36,161 bases of DNA. It comes from an uncultured Lachnospiraceae bacterium (GTDB taxonomy: Bacteria > Bacillota > Clostridia > Lachnospirales > Lachnospiraceae). Position 1 is the first letter of the stretch. Each line of letters begins with the position of its first letter. Below are positions 16,120 through 25,358 of the stretch, piece by piece. The translations under genes were made by a program, and so were the position numbers. The DNA is taken from NCBI GenBank assembly GCA_947179245.1, contig CAMXBD010000018.1:1-36161 (forward strand), given 5' to 3'. Below the pieces are notes generated by a model. The model was not told where the DNA came from, ran no database searches, and was given only the letters and a program-made list of their open reading frames with translations.

Positions 16120-16855
16120 TCGCTTTCTGCGGACATTGATTGATACAGCGGTAACACATAGTACACTTTCCGGCAGTTATGACTTTGCCATTGCTTAAGG
16201 TCAGATTATGCATGGGACATACGCCGACACATTTGCCGCACCTGATGCAGGATGTGTTACGAATTTTTAATTTGTCGGAATAGTGCCGTGTCGTATTGTA
16301 GAACCAAAGCCGCTGTCCGAATAAGCCAGCCAGACGGGCAAAGAAACTCAGCCCGTTTTGCGGCGGTTTGCCGTTTATCAGTTTGCGGGCGGCGGTTTCC
16401 AGTTTAGCATCTGCTTTTTCAATAATCTTTCGGTTTTTATCCGGAGAGAATTTCAATAATTTGACGTCACAGATGCAGTCGGGCATGATAACGTGTACGC
16501 CACCGATGATGTCTGCGTTGTATTGCCTGAAAAGTCTGGCAGATACGCCTGCACCGTCGCCGCTGAACAGCCCCATGGTACAGATGATGAAAATCTTTTT
16601 TCCATTCCAGACATCTTTGTTTTCGACGATAAAATCCCGCACGATCTTAGGAAGATTGCTGTAGTAGATGGGATAAGCGAAGACGACCATATTTTGAGAA
16701 GCTTTTAATGCTTCTACGGCACAATCTGATTCTTCTATGGAAATAAGTTGTGCTGGGTGTCCGCTCAGTTGGTTTTTGTTTGATGATACTGCGGCGATAA
16801 ATTTTTCTATGCAGTGTTTTGTATTTCCTGTGCCGCTGAAATAGATTCCTGTCAT
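16076..16855 (-). CDS. EFR1-type protein: flavodoxin domain plus two 4Fe-4S clusters
   Basis: The start is placed at the ATG at 16855 (MTGIYFSGTGNT), preceded by GGAGAG, and not at 16927 as in the track, giving 259 residues. The first about 150 residues are flavodoxin-like: the FMN loop SGTGNT, then AYPIYYSNLP and CTMGLFSGDGAG. The C-terminus carries a 2x[4Fe-4S] ferredoxin domain: CIRCGKCVGVC (C203, C206, C209, C213) and CTMCYRCINQC (C231, C234, C237, C241), each followed by a Pro. This fusion is typical of EFR1-family proteins of anaerobic Firmicutes and implies electron transfer between iron-sulfur clusters and flavin in the cytoplasm. The natural partner is not known. It is the last gene of the minus-strand tetR-FMN-binding-EFR1 operon. 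Confidence 0.9.
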   Translation of the reverse strand: MTGIYFSGTGNTKHCIEKFIAAVSSNKNQLSGHPAQLISIEESDCAVEALKASQNMVVFAYPIYYSNLPKIVRDFIVENKDVWNGKKIFIICTMGLFSGDGAGVSARLFRQYNADIIGGVHVIMPDCICDVKLLKFSPDKNRKIIEKADAKLETAARKLINGKPPQNGLSFFARLAGLFGQRLWFYNTTRHYSDKLKIRNTSCIRCGKCVGVCPMHNLTLSNGKVITAGKCTMCYRCINQCPQKAITLIGKKRTTPPAE

Positions 16856-16975
16856 AATTCTCTCCGTTCCTGATGCGATTGATTCAAGATATATATGGAT
16901 TACTTTGGTCAGATGCCTAAAGGTCAATTAATTCCCTCATTTCCTGTCACACGCTTAAAGTCTGTTATTGAAGTT

Positions 16976-17689
16976 TCAATTTGCGTCAAGGGCATTCTCT
17001 ACAGCCTTCTCTATGACAAGGCTGGAATTTGTTGCCCCGGATACGGCATCTATATCCGTGCGTTGGGAAGTGATGATGTTCTGAATGATCTGCTCTGCGT
17101 TCTTTCCCCTTTGGTGCCGGTGTTCCAGCAGACGGATATCTGTGATCAGGCCGTCTGACACAGTAACAGAAACCTGCGCATAAATATATCCGGCATCATA
17201 TTCGCCGATGTAAATGCCGTCTTCCATCTGAGATGTATCTACGCCTTGTAACCGGATGCAGGCAATTCGATTATTATAATTTTCAAAATCCAAATAATAG
17301 AATAGGATATGCGCGGCAATGCAGACCAGCATGATAAAAGACATCACACGATGCAGCTGGAGCTTATATGCGGCTGGATTAGAAACGTTTGTGTTTAGAT
17401 TCTTTGATATTATCTGAAAACCACCGTTATGACAGAAGACGATAAGCAAAAGATAGGTGGCAGCTGCACAAATACCAGTTACGAGTACAGCTATGTTTCT
17501 CATTCTTAGAACAGGGAAGACGAGCATCATATGCACAGCGCTGCCTATCAATAAGATACCGCTGGCTGGTTTATGCAGTTTCATGATAAATCTGTCGGCT
17601 TTTCGTAAGCCGGCTTTTCTGGTCAATGCTTTCAGAAGTAAGATGCAAAAGCATAATAAGCATATGTAACCTGTGATGATGCCTGACAT
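16976..17689 (-). CDS. Membrane protein with C-terminal FMN-binding domain
   Basis: The start is the ATG at 17689 (MSGIITGY), with GAGGAGG nine bases upstream. The longer track start would translate through that ribosome binding site. The protein has 237 residues. The first about 135 hold four hydrophobic segments with His residues (LHKPASG, SAVHMM, LHRVMS), resembling a small haem-binding ferric-reductase-like membrane domain. The last about 90 form an FMN-binding domain (PF04205 type): YIGEYDAGYIYAQVSVTVSDG, then SGATNSS, in which the Thr (about T220) is the site of covalent FMN attachment in NqrC/RnfG-like proteins. It probably passes electrons across or at the membrane, with the FMN domain outside. 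It lies 121 bases from EFR1 and 48 from tetR in one operon. Confidence 0.85.
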   Translation of the reverse strand: MSGIITGYICLLCFCILLLKALTRKAGLRKADRFIMKLHKPASGILLIGSAVHMMLVFPVLRMRNIAVLVTGICAAATYLLLIVFCHNGGFQIISKNLNTNVSNPAAYKLQLHRVMSFIMLVCIAAHILFYYLDFENYNNRIACIRLQGVDTSQMEDGIYIGEYDAGYIYAQVSVTVSDGLITDIRLLEHRHQRGKNAEQIIQNIITSQRTDIDAVSGATNSSLVIEKAVENALDAN

Positions 17690-17737
17690 ATTAGAGTGCC
17701 TCCTCAAATGAAAATGCTATTATCGAATAGCAGTACG

Positions 17738-18379
17738 TTAATCTGCGGGACGGACAGCAATTGCCCGATACAGCGCATCAAATCCGTATGAAAGAAAATC
17801 CTTTCGTGAAATTTTGATTTCCTGTGCTATGTATGCCTGCTTATTTTCAGCAGTCAGAATCAGACCGGACATCATTCCCCAGAAAGAAAAAATAGTGGTC
17901 AGGATCGGAATGTCTGGGCGAAAATCTCCCATAATGATACCGTCCTGTATAAAACAACGTATTTTGTCGTTAATCTTCTCGCCGACACGAAATGTCTCCT
18001 GTTCTTCCGGAAGAAAATCCGCGTGTGTAAAATCGATGTTGATCTCACTGAGTGCTAACCGGAAATAGAAGGGATATTCCTGCTGGTATGTAACCAGTGC
18101 CTGACAGATGTTGTCATAGCGTTCTTTCGTATACGCGTTTGCTTCCAGCGCATCAGAGATATGGTCATAAAGCATTTCCATGCTCTCCAAAACAAGAAGT
18201 CCCACGATTTCTTCTTTGTTTTTAAAATAAACGTACAGAGTTGCTTTGCTGTAGCCCGATTTCTGTGCGATCTCGTTCATGGAAGTGCCATCGATGCCTT
18301 TTTGCATGAACAATTCCTGTGCGGCAGAAGCGATGTTGTGTCTGTGTACGCTGCTGGGTTCTTTTTTTCTGCGTCCCAT
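17738..18379 (-). CDS. TetR/AcrR-family regulator of the FMN-binding/EFR1 operon
   Basis: This 213-residue protein has a classical TetR helix-turn-helix at residues about 12-58 (IASAAQELFMQKGIDGTSMNEIAQKSGYSKATLYVYFKNKEEI, recognised in parts: GTSMNEIA, SKATLYVYF). It is closer to the family consensus than the other TetR protein in the window. GGGAGT precedes the ATG. The C-terminal domain ends with hydrophobic helices typical of ligand-binding TetR domains. It is the first gene of a minus-strand operon and probably represses itself and the two redox genes through a palindrome in its own promoter. The inducer is unknown. It is divergent from aroA with 246 bases between them. Confidence 0.9.
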   Translation of the reverse strand: MGRRKKEPSSVHRHNIASAAQELFMQKGIDGTSMNEIAQKSGYSKATLYVYFKNKEEIVGLLVLESMEMLYDHISDALEANAYTKERYDNICQALVTYQQEYPFYFRLALSEINIDFTHADFLPEEQETFRVGEKINDKIRCFIQDGIIMGDFRPDIPILTTIFSFWGMMSGLILTAENKQAYIAQEIKISRKDFLSYGFDALYRAIAVRPAD

Positions 18380-18446
18380 GTGAACTCCCTATATGAAAAA
18401 GTGTTATAAGAGATATTGTGTATCTTTTTTTAGTTTGCATATGCAC

Positions 18447-18477
18447 AATAAATATTAATTAAACCGACGGTTCAATT
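18447..18477 (-). promoter_or_regulatory. Promoter and palindromic operator of the minus-strand tetR operon
   Basis: A 21-bp near-perfect palindrome (18457-18477, one mismatched pair) is centred on AACCGACGGTT. On the minus strand the candidate -35 TTGAAC (18470-18475) lies within it, followed by 17 bases and a weak -10 TTTATT. An operator covering the -35 suits autorepression by TetR. CCGACGGTT-type half-sites are common for TetR proteins, but binding here is inferred. Confidence 0.5.
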
Positions 18478-18522
18478 ATTGCATGTAATTCAAATAATGT
18501 CAAGTAAGAAGTATGGAAATGA

Positions 18523-18551
18523 TAGAAAAACTCATATCCGGGTGATATAAT
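18523..18551 (+). promoter_or_regulatory. Extended -10 promoter of aroA
   Basis: TAGAAA, 17 bases, then TATAAT with an upstream TG (TGATATAAT), giving an extended -10 with a weak -35. Predicted transcription starts near 18558, about 70 bases before the aroA ATG. A short inverted repeat GTTC-TTAT-GAAC lies in the leader. Confidence 0.55.
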
Positions 18552-18625
18552 GGGAATGCGGTTAAATGTTCTTATGAACGAATTGAGTAAAAAGATAAAT
18601 AATAGAAAATGAGGGTTTACTATCT

Positions 18626-19909
18626 ATGAATCAATATCATGTTAAAAAGCTGGATCATATAAAAGAAATCAAAGTTCAGGTGCCGGGCTCCAAAAGCATC
18701 ACCAACAGGGCATTACTGCTCGCGGCATTATCGTCGCGCCGGTGCAGACTGCACGGTGTCTTATTCAGCGACGATTCCAGAGCTTTTCTGGACAGCCTGA
18801 CAAAGCTGGGGTTTGAAGTGGAAGCAGACGAAGAGACAAAGGATGTGGTGATTCAGGGGTTAGGTGGCAGGATTCCTAATAACCGTGCCTCCATCAACGT
18901 GAGAAGTGCAGGAACGGCAGCGAGATTTTTGACAGTCATGCTGGCGCTGGCAGGGGGAGAATATGAACTTCAGGCGTCGCCGCAGATGTGCAGACGCCCC
19001 ATGAAGCAGCTTTTGGATATCCTGAAAGAAGCAGGTGTGGAGTTTGTTTTTCAGGGAGAAGAAGACCATTTTCCTTTTGTGATGAAGTCGCAGTCTGTGT
19101 CCATGAAAGAGGTGCAGATCGATACCGGAATCAGCAGTCAGTTTGCAAGTGCTCTTCTCATGTCGGGCGCGCTTCTTAAGGAGGGGCTGACAGTGCTTCT
19201 TTCCGGCGACAGGGCGGAAGGTTCTTATATTAAGATGACCCTTGCCATGATGGAACAGTTCGGTATTAAGCCACACAAAGTAGAGGACGGATACCGGATT
19301 CCGAATACCAATGCTTTCGGACTTGAGGAATATCAGGTGGAGCCGGACGTGTCAGGCGCATGTTATTTCTATGCAATGGCGCCCTTATTACAGACAGATG
19401 TCACGGTAAAAAATGTTCATATGGATTCTTTGCAGGGAGACATAATGTTTCTAAATATTCTGAAGGATATGGGCTGTACCGTAACCGATGAGTCAGATGG
19501 AGTTAAAATAGCAGGCAGCAGTCTTGCAGAGTATCCGGGCATGGATATTTCCATGAAAGACTTTTCGGATCAGACCATGACGATGGCAGCGGTCGCACCT
19601 TTCGCCAAAGGTCCTACACTGATCCGCAATATTGGGCACATACGTTATCAGGAGACCGACAGGATTCATGCCATTTTGACAGAGCTTACCCGCATGGGAA
19701 TCAAATGCGAAGAAGTTCTGGAACATGACGGAATCAGAATCATGCCCGGAGCGATAAAGGAGTGTGCTGTTGAGACTTATGAAGATCACCGCATGGCGAT
19801 GGCTTTTACGTTGAGTGGTCTGAAAACGGGTAAGATTACAATTATGAATCCGGAGTGCTGCCGTAAGACGTTTGAGAATTATTTTGAATTGATTGAAGAG
19901 TTGTACTAA
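18626..19909 (+). CDS. aroA: 3-phosphoshikimate 1-carboxyvinyltransferase (EPSP synthase)
   Basis: This 427-residue protein matches the EPSP synthase family in length and order of motifs. PGSKSITNRALLLAAL at the N-terminus holds the substrate-binding Lys-Ser. RSAGTAARFLTVML is the loop at the position of the usual GN(A/S)GT motif, followed by CRRPMKQLLD and DTGISSQFASALLM. RYQETDRIHA and EDHRMAMAF are in the C-terminal half. It joins shikimate-3-phosphate and phosphoenolpyruvate in aromatic amino acid synthesis in the cytoplasm. The RSAGTA loop in place of LGNAGTA differs from the E. coli type and is worth noting for inhibitor sensitivity, which cannot be judged from sequence alone. GAGGG lies about 12 bases before the ATG. 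No other aro gene is nearby; two genes of unknown function follow closely and may share its transcript. Confidence 0.97.
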   Translation: MNQYHVKKLDHIKEIKVQVPGSKSITNRALLLAALSSRRCRLHGVLFSDDSRAFLDSLTKLGFEVEADEETKDVVIQGLGGRIPNNRASINVRSAGTAARFLTVMLALAGGEYELQASPQMCRRPMKQLLDILKEAGVEFVFQGEEDHFPFVMKSQSVSMKEVQIDTGISSQFASALLMSGALLKEGLTVLLSGDRAEGSYIKMTLAMMEQFGIKPHKVEDGYRIPNTNAFGLEEYQVEPDVSGACYFYAMAPLLQTDVTVKNVHMDSLQGDIMFLNILKDMGCTVTDESDGVKIAGSSLAEYPGMDISMKDFSDQTMTMAAVAPFAKGPTLIRNIGHIRYQETDRIHAILTELTRMGIKCEEVLEHDGIRIMPGAIKECAVETYEDHRMAMAFTLSGLKTGKITIMNPECCRKTFENYFELIEELY

Positions 19910-19939
19910 GCGGCATATTTTGTGAGGATGCGGGAAGAT

Positions 19940-20380
19940 ATGGTTGTAAATGTACTTGTAAAAAGTGTCTCGAAAGACAGAAATAAAATCACTCCGGTTC
20001 CTTATGATATTCCAGCAGATATCAGTACTGCTGGTGATTTGCTCAATGAGATGGTCAAAGTCTGTCTGGAGCAGTATCGGAAGAGAGTGCAGAGCAAAGG
20101 CGGAAATGATTTATTGAAGCAGGTGGAGACGTTAGAGGAACGTGCCATGTCAGGAAAAGTAGTCTATGGAGTATACTCTGGCAGGAAACCGCCGGATGAG
20201 GTAGAAGCAGTGGAAAATGCGAAAGATGCATTTGAGGACGGAGTGACAGCAATATTCGTTGATGGAAAAAGGATAGAGAATCTGACAGATCAGGTGATGC
20301 TTAGGGAGGGCAGTGAGGTGATGTTTGTCAAGCTTACTGCCCTTTCGGGTTCCTGCCTGCTGTTAGACTGGATGTCGTAA
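19940..20380 (+). CDS. Hypothetical protein paired with the DUF4132-family gene
   Basis: I do not recognise this protein with certainty. The start is unclear: GTG 19922 (track), ATG 19928 and ATG 19940 are in frame. ATG 19940 is preferred because GGGA lies four bases upstream and the protein then opens with a beta strand (MVVNVLVKSV), giving 146 residues. The middle is helical and charged (ICL-like EQYRKRVQSKGG...LLKQVETLEERAM). The last third, VTAIFVDGKRIENL followed by VMLREGSEVMFVKLTAL, has the look of a small beta-grasp or similar all-beta unit. It begins 30 bases after aroA and its stop is 14 bases before the DUF4132 start, so the pair is almost certainly co-translated and may form a complex. 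Confidence 0.65.
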   Translation: MVVNVLVKSVSKDRNKITPVPYDIPADISTAGDLLNEMVKVCLEQYRKRVQSKGGNDLLKQVETLEERAMSGKVVYGVYSGRKPPDEVEAVENAKDAFEDGVTAIFVDGKRIENLTDQVMLREGSEVMFVKLTALSGSCLLLDWMS

Positions 20381-20394
20381 GTATGGAGGCGCAA

Positions 20395-23300
20395 ATGATA
20401 TACGATCATGAATCCCGTCAAAAGTTGATAGATACATATGAGAAACAGTGGAATCAGAGGCTTACAGACCAGCCGCAGGATGTGCTTGATATGGTAAAAA
20501 ATATCGAGCTGTCAAGGGGATATCTGAGTGTGGGAATGAAAGTGCCGCAGGATGTCTACCGCATTTTAGGACAAAAAGATATGACTCCATCCAGAATGAT
20601 GAAGGAGTACTATGGGGAACTGGTCAGACTGTATGTGCCGGAGGAAAAACGGGAGCAGTATTTTAGTTTGATTGATAAATTAAATCAGTTTCCGGCGTAC
20701 GGTACAGGGAGCAGAGGCGATAGCTATGTGCCTTTTGCAAATGAAATATTTGAGATGCTGTTTGATTATAAAGTATTGGGATTCTATGGCGGGAATCTGT
20801 CGGATTATCTGAAAAAAGACTTGCCGGATGAGCTTTTGGATATCAGCGTACATACGAATCTTTACGGCATGAGACACATGGATAATCTGGTTGCCGCCGC
20901 GCTCGATGAGGGTGACGAGGCAGTGATTCGCATTGCGCATGATACGTTGTGCGGTGGTGAATCTGCGATAGAGCTTGAAAGCAGGTTTTTATCCGGAATT
21001 ATGAAAAGCTCAGATCGGGCGCTTTATGAACAGGCTGGCAGATTACTGTTGGCGGCGGGCATACAGGACGGGCTCAGGCAGATGGTGTGTCAGGCGGCGA
21101 CTGCCGGAACTGCGGAGGCATTTGTCGGCGTATTTGATTATATCTGTGAGAATAAATTATTCCGATTCAGCGGTGTGCGGATGGCGCTGATGCAGTGGTT
21201 CAATGTATGGGACAGCAAAGGATTGGAGCTGCTGATGGGGAAATATTTATCCTCAATCAAAGAAGCTTTGCATAACCGGAATAAGGCGGTAGAGCTTTGC
21301 GGATCGTCGGATCAGATTTTAATCTATATTGGTCTGTGGGCGATCAGCGTATACAATAGTGACAATGTAATCGGAATCCTGCATGGTTTTCAAAGAGAAG
21401 GCACGAAGCCGCAGTTGCTGGCGATGGCATATTTTAATCAGAAAATGTGGTCTGATAAAGCGTGCCGTCAGGTAGCACAGCGGGTACTGCATGATACGCG
21501 TAATGAACAGGATATGGAGCTTGTGGCTGCTTATTGGGATGCATACTGCATTGATTTAGACAGGTATCTCAGAAAAGCCGGTATCAGGAAATGGGACGGC
21601 GCCGCAGGTTATGTCAAAGTGCCGCTTGGTGATTATTTCGAGGATGAAAACGAGGCGGGATGCCGGGTTAAATTTCTTAGAAATATATTGGATAATCTTC
21701 AAGGCGGGGATGTGCGGTTCGCTCCCTGCATTTTCCCATGGCATAGTGCCAAGATTACCGTATCGCAGGTGATGAAACAGCTCTGTGTGCACGCACATAT
21801 ACTTGGGGATGAGGAACTGACGGATTATGTGCTGGATCATATTAAGGATATAAAGAAAGAATCAAATACAGGAAGCAGGGCAGATTATGTGGAACTGCTT
21901 CTGCATGATGTGTCAGAAAACAGGCATATAGATAAACTGGTCAGCCTGATTGCGGATAAGGAGAGTGACACGCAGGAGACGGCGGCAAGGTTGTTGGAGA
22001 ATGTTACTCTTGAGGAGTCCCATTATGAAATGCTGGAAAGCTTTTTGAGGCTGAAAAATGGAGGAATCAGAAGAAATGCAATCAAGCTGTTAAGTATGCA
22101 GAGTAAGGAACGGATACCTCTTTGTGTGGAACGGCTCTTACAATCCGGCGATGAGAGAATGCAGGAAGGTGCGCGGAGTCTGATGCTGGAAGTTACACAG
22201 GAGGAATCTGCATGTGAGGAGCAGGAGGGATATGGTCTGTATAAAACGGATGTTCATATCACATTCCCACAGCGCAAAGCGGATAGGCAGGCGGTTATTT
22301 CCTATTTTGATATAGAGCGGGAAGTGATAGACGGTATCCTCTCTAAACTCGCGGAGCTGATCGAAGAATATACTGATAAACTGTATATTGCTAAGAATGG
22401 GGAAGAGATACGGTTTGATTATTATTTATCCGGTGGCCACAGATGGATATATGATGGTGAGGTTCCCTTTCAGGAGGTATGGACTGGTTTTTATGAAAAA
22501 GAAATCAAGGATGTCAGGACTTTGACACTTCTTGACCTGTGTTTGTGTGACCGTGGAATAATTATGATCGAGCAGGAAAGGTATGAGCAGTGGAATCACA
22601 CGCTGTACGGAGATGCTATAGCAGATTACGTTTTGCCGGAAACTATACGGGCGATGGGGACAGCGCTAGGCCGTATAGTTGATATTTTGACAGATATTTA
22701 CGGACAAGGTGATCTGGGTCAGATTGGTATGGAAGTGCTGCAGTGGGTCATGGAAGATATGTTGCCCGAAGAGATGTGGTATCAGAGAAAACAGAAATAT
22801 AACGGGATTCCTACTTCTCATAAGACCGCATATATAAACTCCGCTAAGATGCGGAAAATCCGGCGGGCAGTAGACGGATGCACAGGGACAGAGAACTTTG
22901 TAAACCGTTTCTTTTTGTATGCATTGTTAGACGATAAATTTTGTTTTCAGGAAAGCAGGGGAAAGCGGTATGACCGTTATGGCGGAAATGATGATTTATT
23001 AGATGTATTGGATTATGTCAAGGCGTGTTCCTTGGGGATTATAGAGGAAGATATCGTCTATAAGAACATCTTTGAGAAGTGGGGACTGCACTATACTTTT
23101 GATGCATTAGGGATGTTTGAAGGTATGAAAGACCGCTGGCGGTGGGAAGACCGGGTGCAGAAACTGAAAGGTGCCACCAAAGAGGAAGAAGAACAGTTCA
23201 TGGAAACAGGACACCGTATTTATACCCGGCTGACAGAGCGGATACTGGAAGCAGAGTTGAAGCGGGGAGATATGCCTACGGATTTTTCAGACAGTATCGG

Positions 23301-25275
23301 CAGCATTGAGCTGATTTACGGTATGAAGTATTTTGTAAGAATCTTAATGGCGCTGGGTGATGAGAAACTGGCAAGACATGGACAGACAAACGCCGGGAAG
23401 AAGGAATGCCTCAGTCATCTTCTCTATGTCTGTATGCCACAGGAGGGTGATAGTGCAGAGCTACTGAGAGAATTACTGCATAAGGAAGGAAACGGCAAGG
23501 CGGCGGTCAGCGACAGAAGACTCATTGAAGCAGGTATGTATGCACCGCAATGGTTAGACATTCTGGAGAAATATTTTGGAATCTGCGGATTGAAGAGTGG
23601 CGGATACTATTTCATTGCGCATATGGATGAATGGTTTGATGAAAGGCGCAGGGCGGTGATCGCCCGCTATACGCCTTTGACCACGGAAGAACTTAGAATG
23701 GGTGCCTTTGATTCCGGGTGGTTTAGGCAGGTTTATGCAATGCTGGGGGAGAAGTACTTCGGCTGGCTTTATGATGCCGCAAAATATATTTCTGGTGGGG
23801 CAAAACATGTCCGGGCAAGAAAATACGCGGATGCGGCATTGGGAAAAGTGTCTGTGGAGCGGCTGGAAACAGAGATTGTTTCTAAGCGGAATAAGGACTC
23901 ACTGATGAGTTACGGACTGATTCCTTTTCATGATAAGAAAGATATGCTGCACAGATATGATTTTATACAGCAGTTTCTAAAGGAGAGCCGGAACTTCGGC
24001 AGCATGCGCAGAACAAGTGAGGCGCTGGCTGTGAAGATGGCACTCCGTAATATGGCTTCTGCGGCGGGATATTCAGACACTATGCGCCTGTCCCTTGCCA
24101 TGGAAAGCGAGATGACAAAAGAGTATGAAAAATATAGTAATTCGCATGAGGTAAAGGATAAGAAGTTAAAGGAGCAGAGCAGAAGATGCATCTCTATGTT
24201 CGAGCAGGCAATGACAGAGGGAGAAATTTTTCGTTATGAAGAACTTGCCGCGCTGTGTGAGAATCCGTCGGCTGGACCTGTGATTCGTGCACTTGTTTTT
24301 ATCGAGCAGGAAGCTTTTGCCGTGCAGGCAGACAAAGAGCAGGATAACGCTAAAAATGCCGGTAGGACAAACACTGAAAAGAAAGAACGGCGAAACGGTT
24401 ATATTACAGAAAATGGACTGATGGATGCGGCAGGCAATATGATTCCGGTTAAGCCGGATACTGTCCTTCGGGCAGCACATCCTGTAGAATTGTATCAGGA
24501 GGGCGTACTGGAGGCATACCAGAGAGGGTGTTATGATAAGATATCTTCGGGTGTGGTAAGAAAGCAGCCTTTTAAACAAATCTTCAGAGAGTTTTATGTG
24601 AAGCTAAAAGAAGAACTGGAACAAAAAAGCAGTCATATGTTTGAGGGGTATCAGGTAGATGCACGCAAGGCGCTGGCGTGCTTAAAGAGCCGGGGATGGA
24701 TCGCAGACGCAGAAGAGGGAATCCAAAAAGTCTGTTATGGAACGGATATCGTAGCAAGAATCATTGTGTTGTCAGACTGGATCACGGTGGAGGATCTGAT
24801 GACACCGTCCATAGACTGGATTGATTTCTATGACCGGATGAATCATGAGCCCGTGTATGTGAAGGATGTACCCGATATTGTCTACTCGGAGATCATGCGT
24901 GATGTGGATCTGGCGGTGAGCGTCGCCTATGTGGGAGGCGTGGATCCTGAGACCTGCCGCTCTGGAATTGAGATGAGAAAGGTGATCGCAGAGTACAATA
25001 TGTCATTGTTTGGTCTGCAGAATGTAGAGTTTGTCAAAAATCATGCTGTGATCAAAGGAAAACATGGTACATATACAGTCCATATGGGAAGCGGCGTTGT
25101 GCATCATAGAGGCGGTCCGCAGATATATATAAAGGCGGTTCCGGCACAGAGACGCGGGAGAATTTTTCTGCCCTTTGTGGATGATGACCCGAAGACGGCA
25201 GAAATCCTGTCGAAGATCATTTTGTTTGCACAGGATGATAAGATAAAAGATCCGGAGATTCTGGGTCAGATATAA
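20395..25275 (+). CDS. DUF4132-family giant protein (DUF5724/DUF4132/DUF7737-like)
   Basis: The start is moved from 20383 to the ATG at 20395, which has GGAGG five bases upstream; the product is 1,626 residues. The N-terminal half is alpha-helical with HEAT-like repeats (for example ESFLRLKNGGIRRNAIKLL). The C-terminal 150 residues match the conserved end of DUF4132 proteins: SVAYVGGVDPET, a beta hairpin KGKHGTYTVHMGSGVVHHRGG, then RGRIFLPFVDDDPKTAEILSK and KIKDPEIL. E. coli MolR and YehI belong to the wider family and carry an extra WGR domain, which is absent here. No catalytic motif is evident and the biochemical role is unknown. It is cytoplasmic by appearance. It follows a small unknown protein by 14 bases. 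Confidence 0.85.
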   Translation: MIYDHESRQKLIDTYEKQWNQRLTDQPQDVLDMVKNIELSRGYLSVGMKVPQDVYRILGQKDMTPSRMMKEYYGELVRLYVPEEKREQYFSLIDKLNQFPAYGTGSRGDSYVPFANEIFEMLFDYKVLGFYGGNLSDYLKKDLPDELLDISVHTNLYGMRHMDNLVAAALDEGDEAVIRIAHDTLCGGESAIELESRFLSGIMKSSDRALYEQAGRLLLAAGIQDGLRQMVCQAATAGTAEAFVGVFDYICENKLFRFSGVRMALMQWFNVWDSKGLELLMGKYLSSIKEALHNRNKAVELCGSSDQILIYIGLWAISVYNSDNVIGILHGFQREGTKPQLLAMAYFNQKMWSDKACRQVAQRVLHDTRNEQDMELVAAYWDAYCIDLDRYLRKAGIRKWDGAAGYVKVPLGDYFEDENEAGCRVKFLRNILDNLQGGDVRFAPCIFPWHSAKITVSQVMKQLCVHAHILGDEELTDYVLDHIKDIKKESNTGSRADYVELLLHDVSENRHIDKLVSLIADKESDTQETAARLLENVTLEESHYEMLESFLRLKNGGIRRNAIKLLSMQSKERIPLCVERLLQSGDERMQEGARSLMLEVTQEESACEEQEGYGLYKTDVHITFPQRKADRQAVISYFDIEREVIDGILSKLAELIEEYTDKLYIAKNGEEIRFDYYLSGGHRWIYDGEVPFQEVWTGFYEKEIKDVRTLTLLDLCLCDRGIIMIEQERYEQWNHTLYGDAIADYVLPETIRAMGTALGRIVDILTDIYGQGDLGQIGMEVLQWVMEDMLPEEMWYQRKQKYNGIPTSHKTAYINSAKMRKIRRAVDGCTGTENFVNRFFLYALLDDKFCFQESRGKRYDRYGGNDDLLDVLDYVKACSLGIIEEDIVYKNIFEKWGLHYTFDALGMFEGMKDRWRWEDRVQKLKGATKEEEEQFMETGHRIYTRLTERILEAELKRGDMPTDFSDSIGSIELIYGMKYFVRILMALGDEKLARHGQTNAGKKECLSHLLYVCMPQEGDSAELLRELLHKEGNGKAAVSDRRLIEAGMYAPQWLDILEKYFGICGLKSGGYYFIAHMDEWFDERRRAVIARYTPLTTEELRMGAFDSGWFRQVYAMLGEKYFGWLYDAAKYISGGAKHVRARKYADAALGKVSVERLETEIVSKRNKDSLMSYGLIPFHDKKDMLHRYDFIQQFLKESRNFGSMRRTSEALAVKMALRNMASAAGYSDTMRLSLAMESEMTKEYEKYSNSHEVKDKKLKEQSRRCISMFEQAMTEGEIFRYEELAALCENPSAGPVIRALVFIEQEAFAVQADKEQDNAKNAGRTNTEKKERRNGYITENGLMDAAGNMIPVKPDTVLRAAHPVELYQEGVLEAYQRGCYDKISSGVVRKQPFKQIFREFYVKLKEELEQKSSHMFEGYQVDARKALACLKSRGWIADAEEGIQKVCYGTDIVARIIVLSDWITVEDLMTPSIDWIDFYDRMNHEPVYVKDVPDIVYSEIMRDVDLAVSVAYVGGVDPETCRSGIEMRKVIAEYNMSLFGLQNVEFVKNHAVIKGKHGTYTVHMGSGVVHHRGGPQIYIKAVPAQRRGRIFLPFVDDDPKTAEILSKIILFAQDDKIKDPEILGQI

Positions 25276-25291
25276 ATCTGCAAATTATTTC

Positions 25292-25319
25292 TTTACAAGG
25301 GTATATTGTATTTTATACT
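25292..25319 (+). promoter_or_regulatory. Promoter of the Nudix-GNAT/J-domain/hydrolase-GNAT operon
   Basis: TTTACA, 16 bases, TATACT, 16 bases after the DUF4132 stop. Transcription would start near 25326. This leaves no leader for the track start at 25329 and supports the ATG at 25359. It also separates the downstream three genes from the aroA-DUF4132 unit. Confidence 0.65.
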
Positions 25320-25358
25320 GGCAGTGATATGATGGAAGATAACAGGAGTGAGGACGTT

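Noticed and set aside
16895-17158. Plus-strand 87-aa ORF between EFR1 and the FMN-binding gene
   Set aside because: It mostly overlaps the FMN-binding gene in antisense and has no ribosome binding site.
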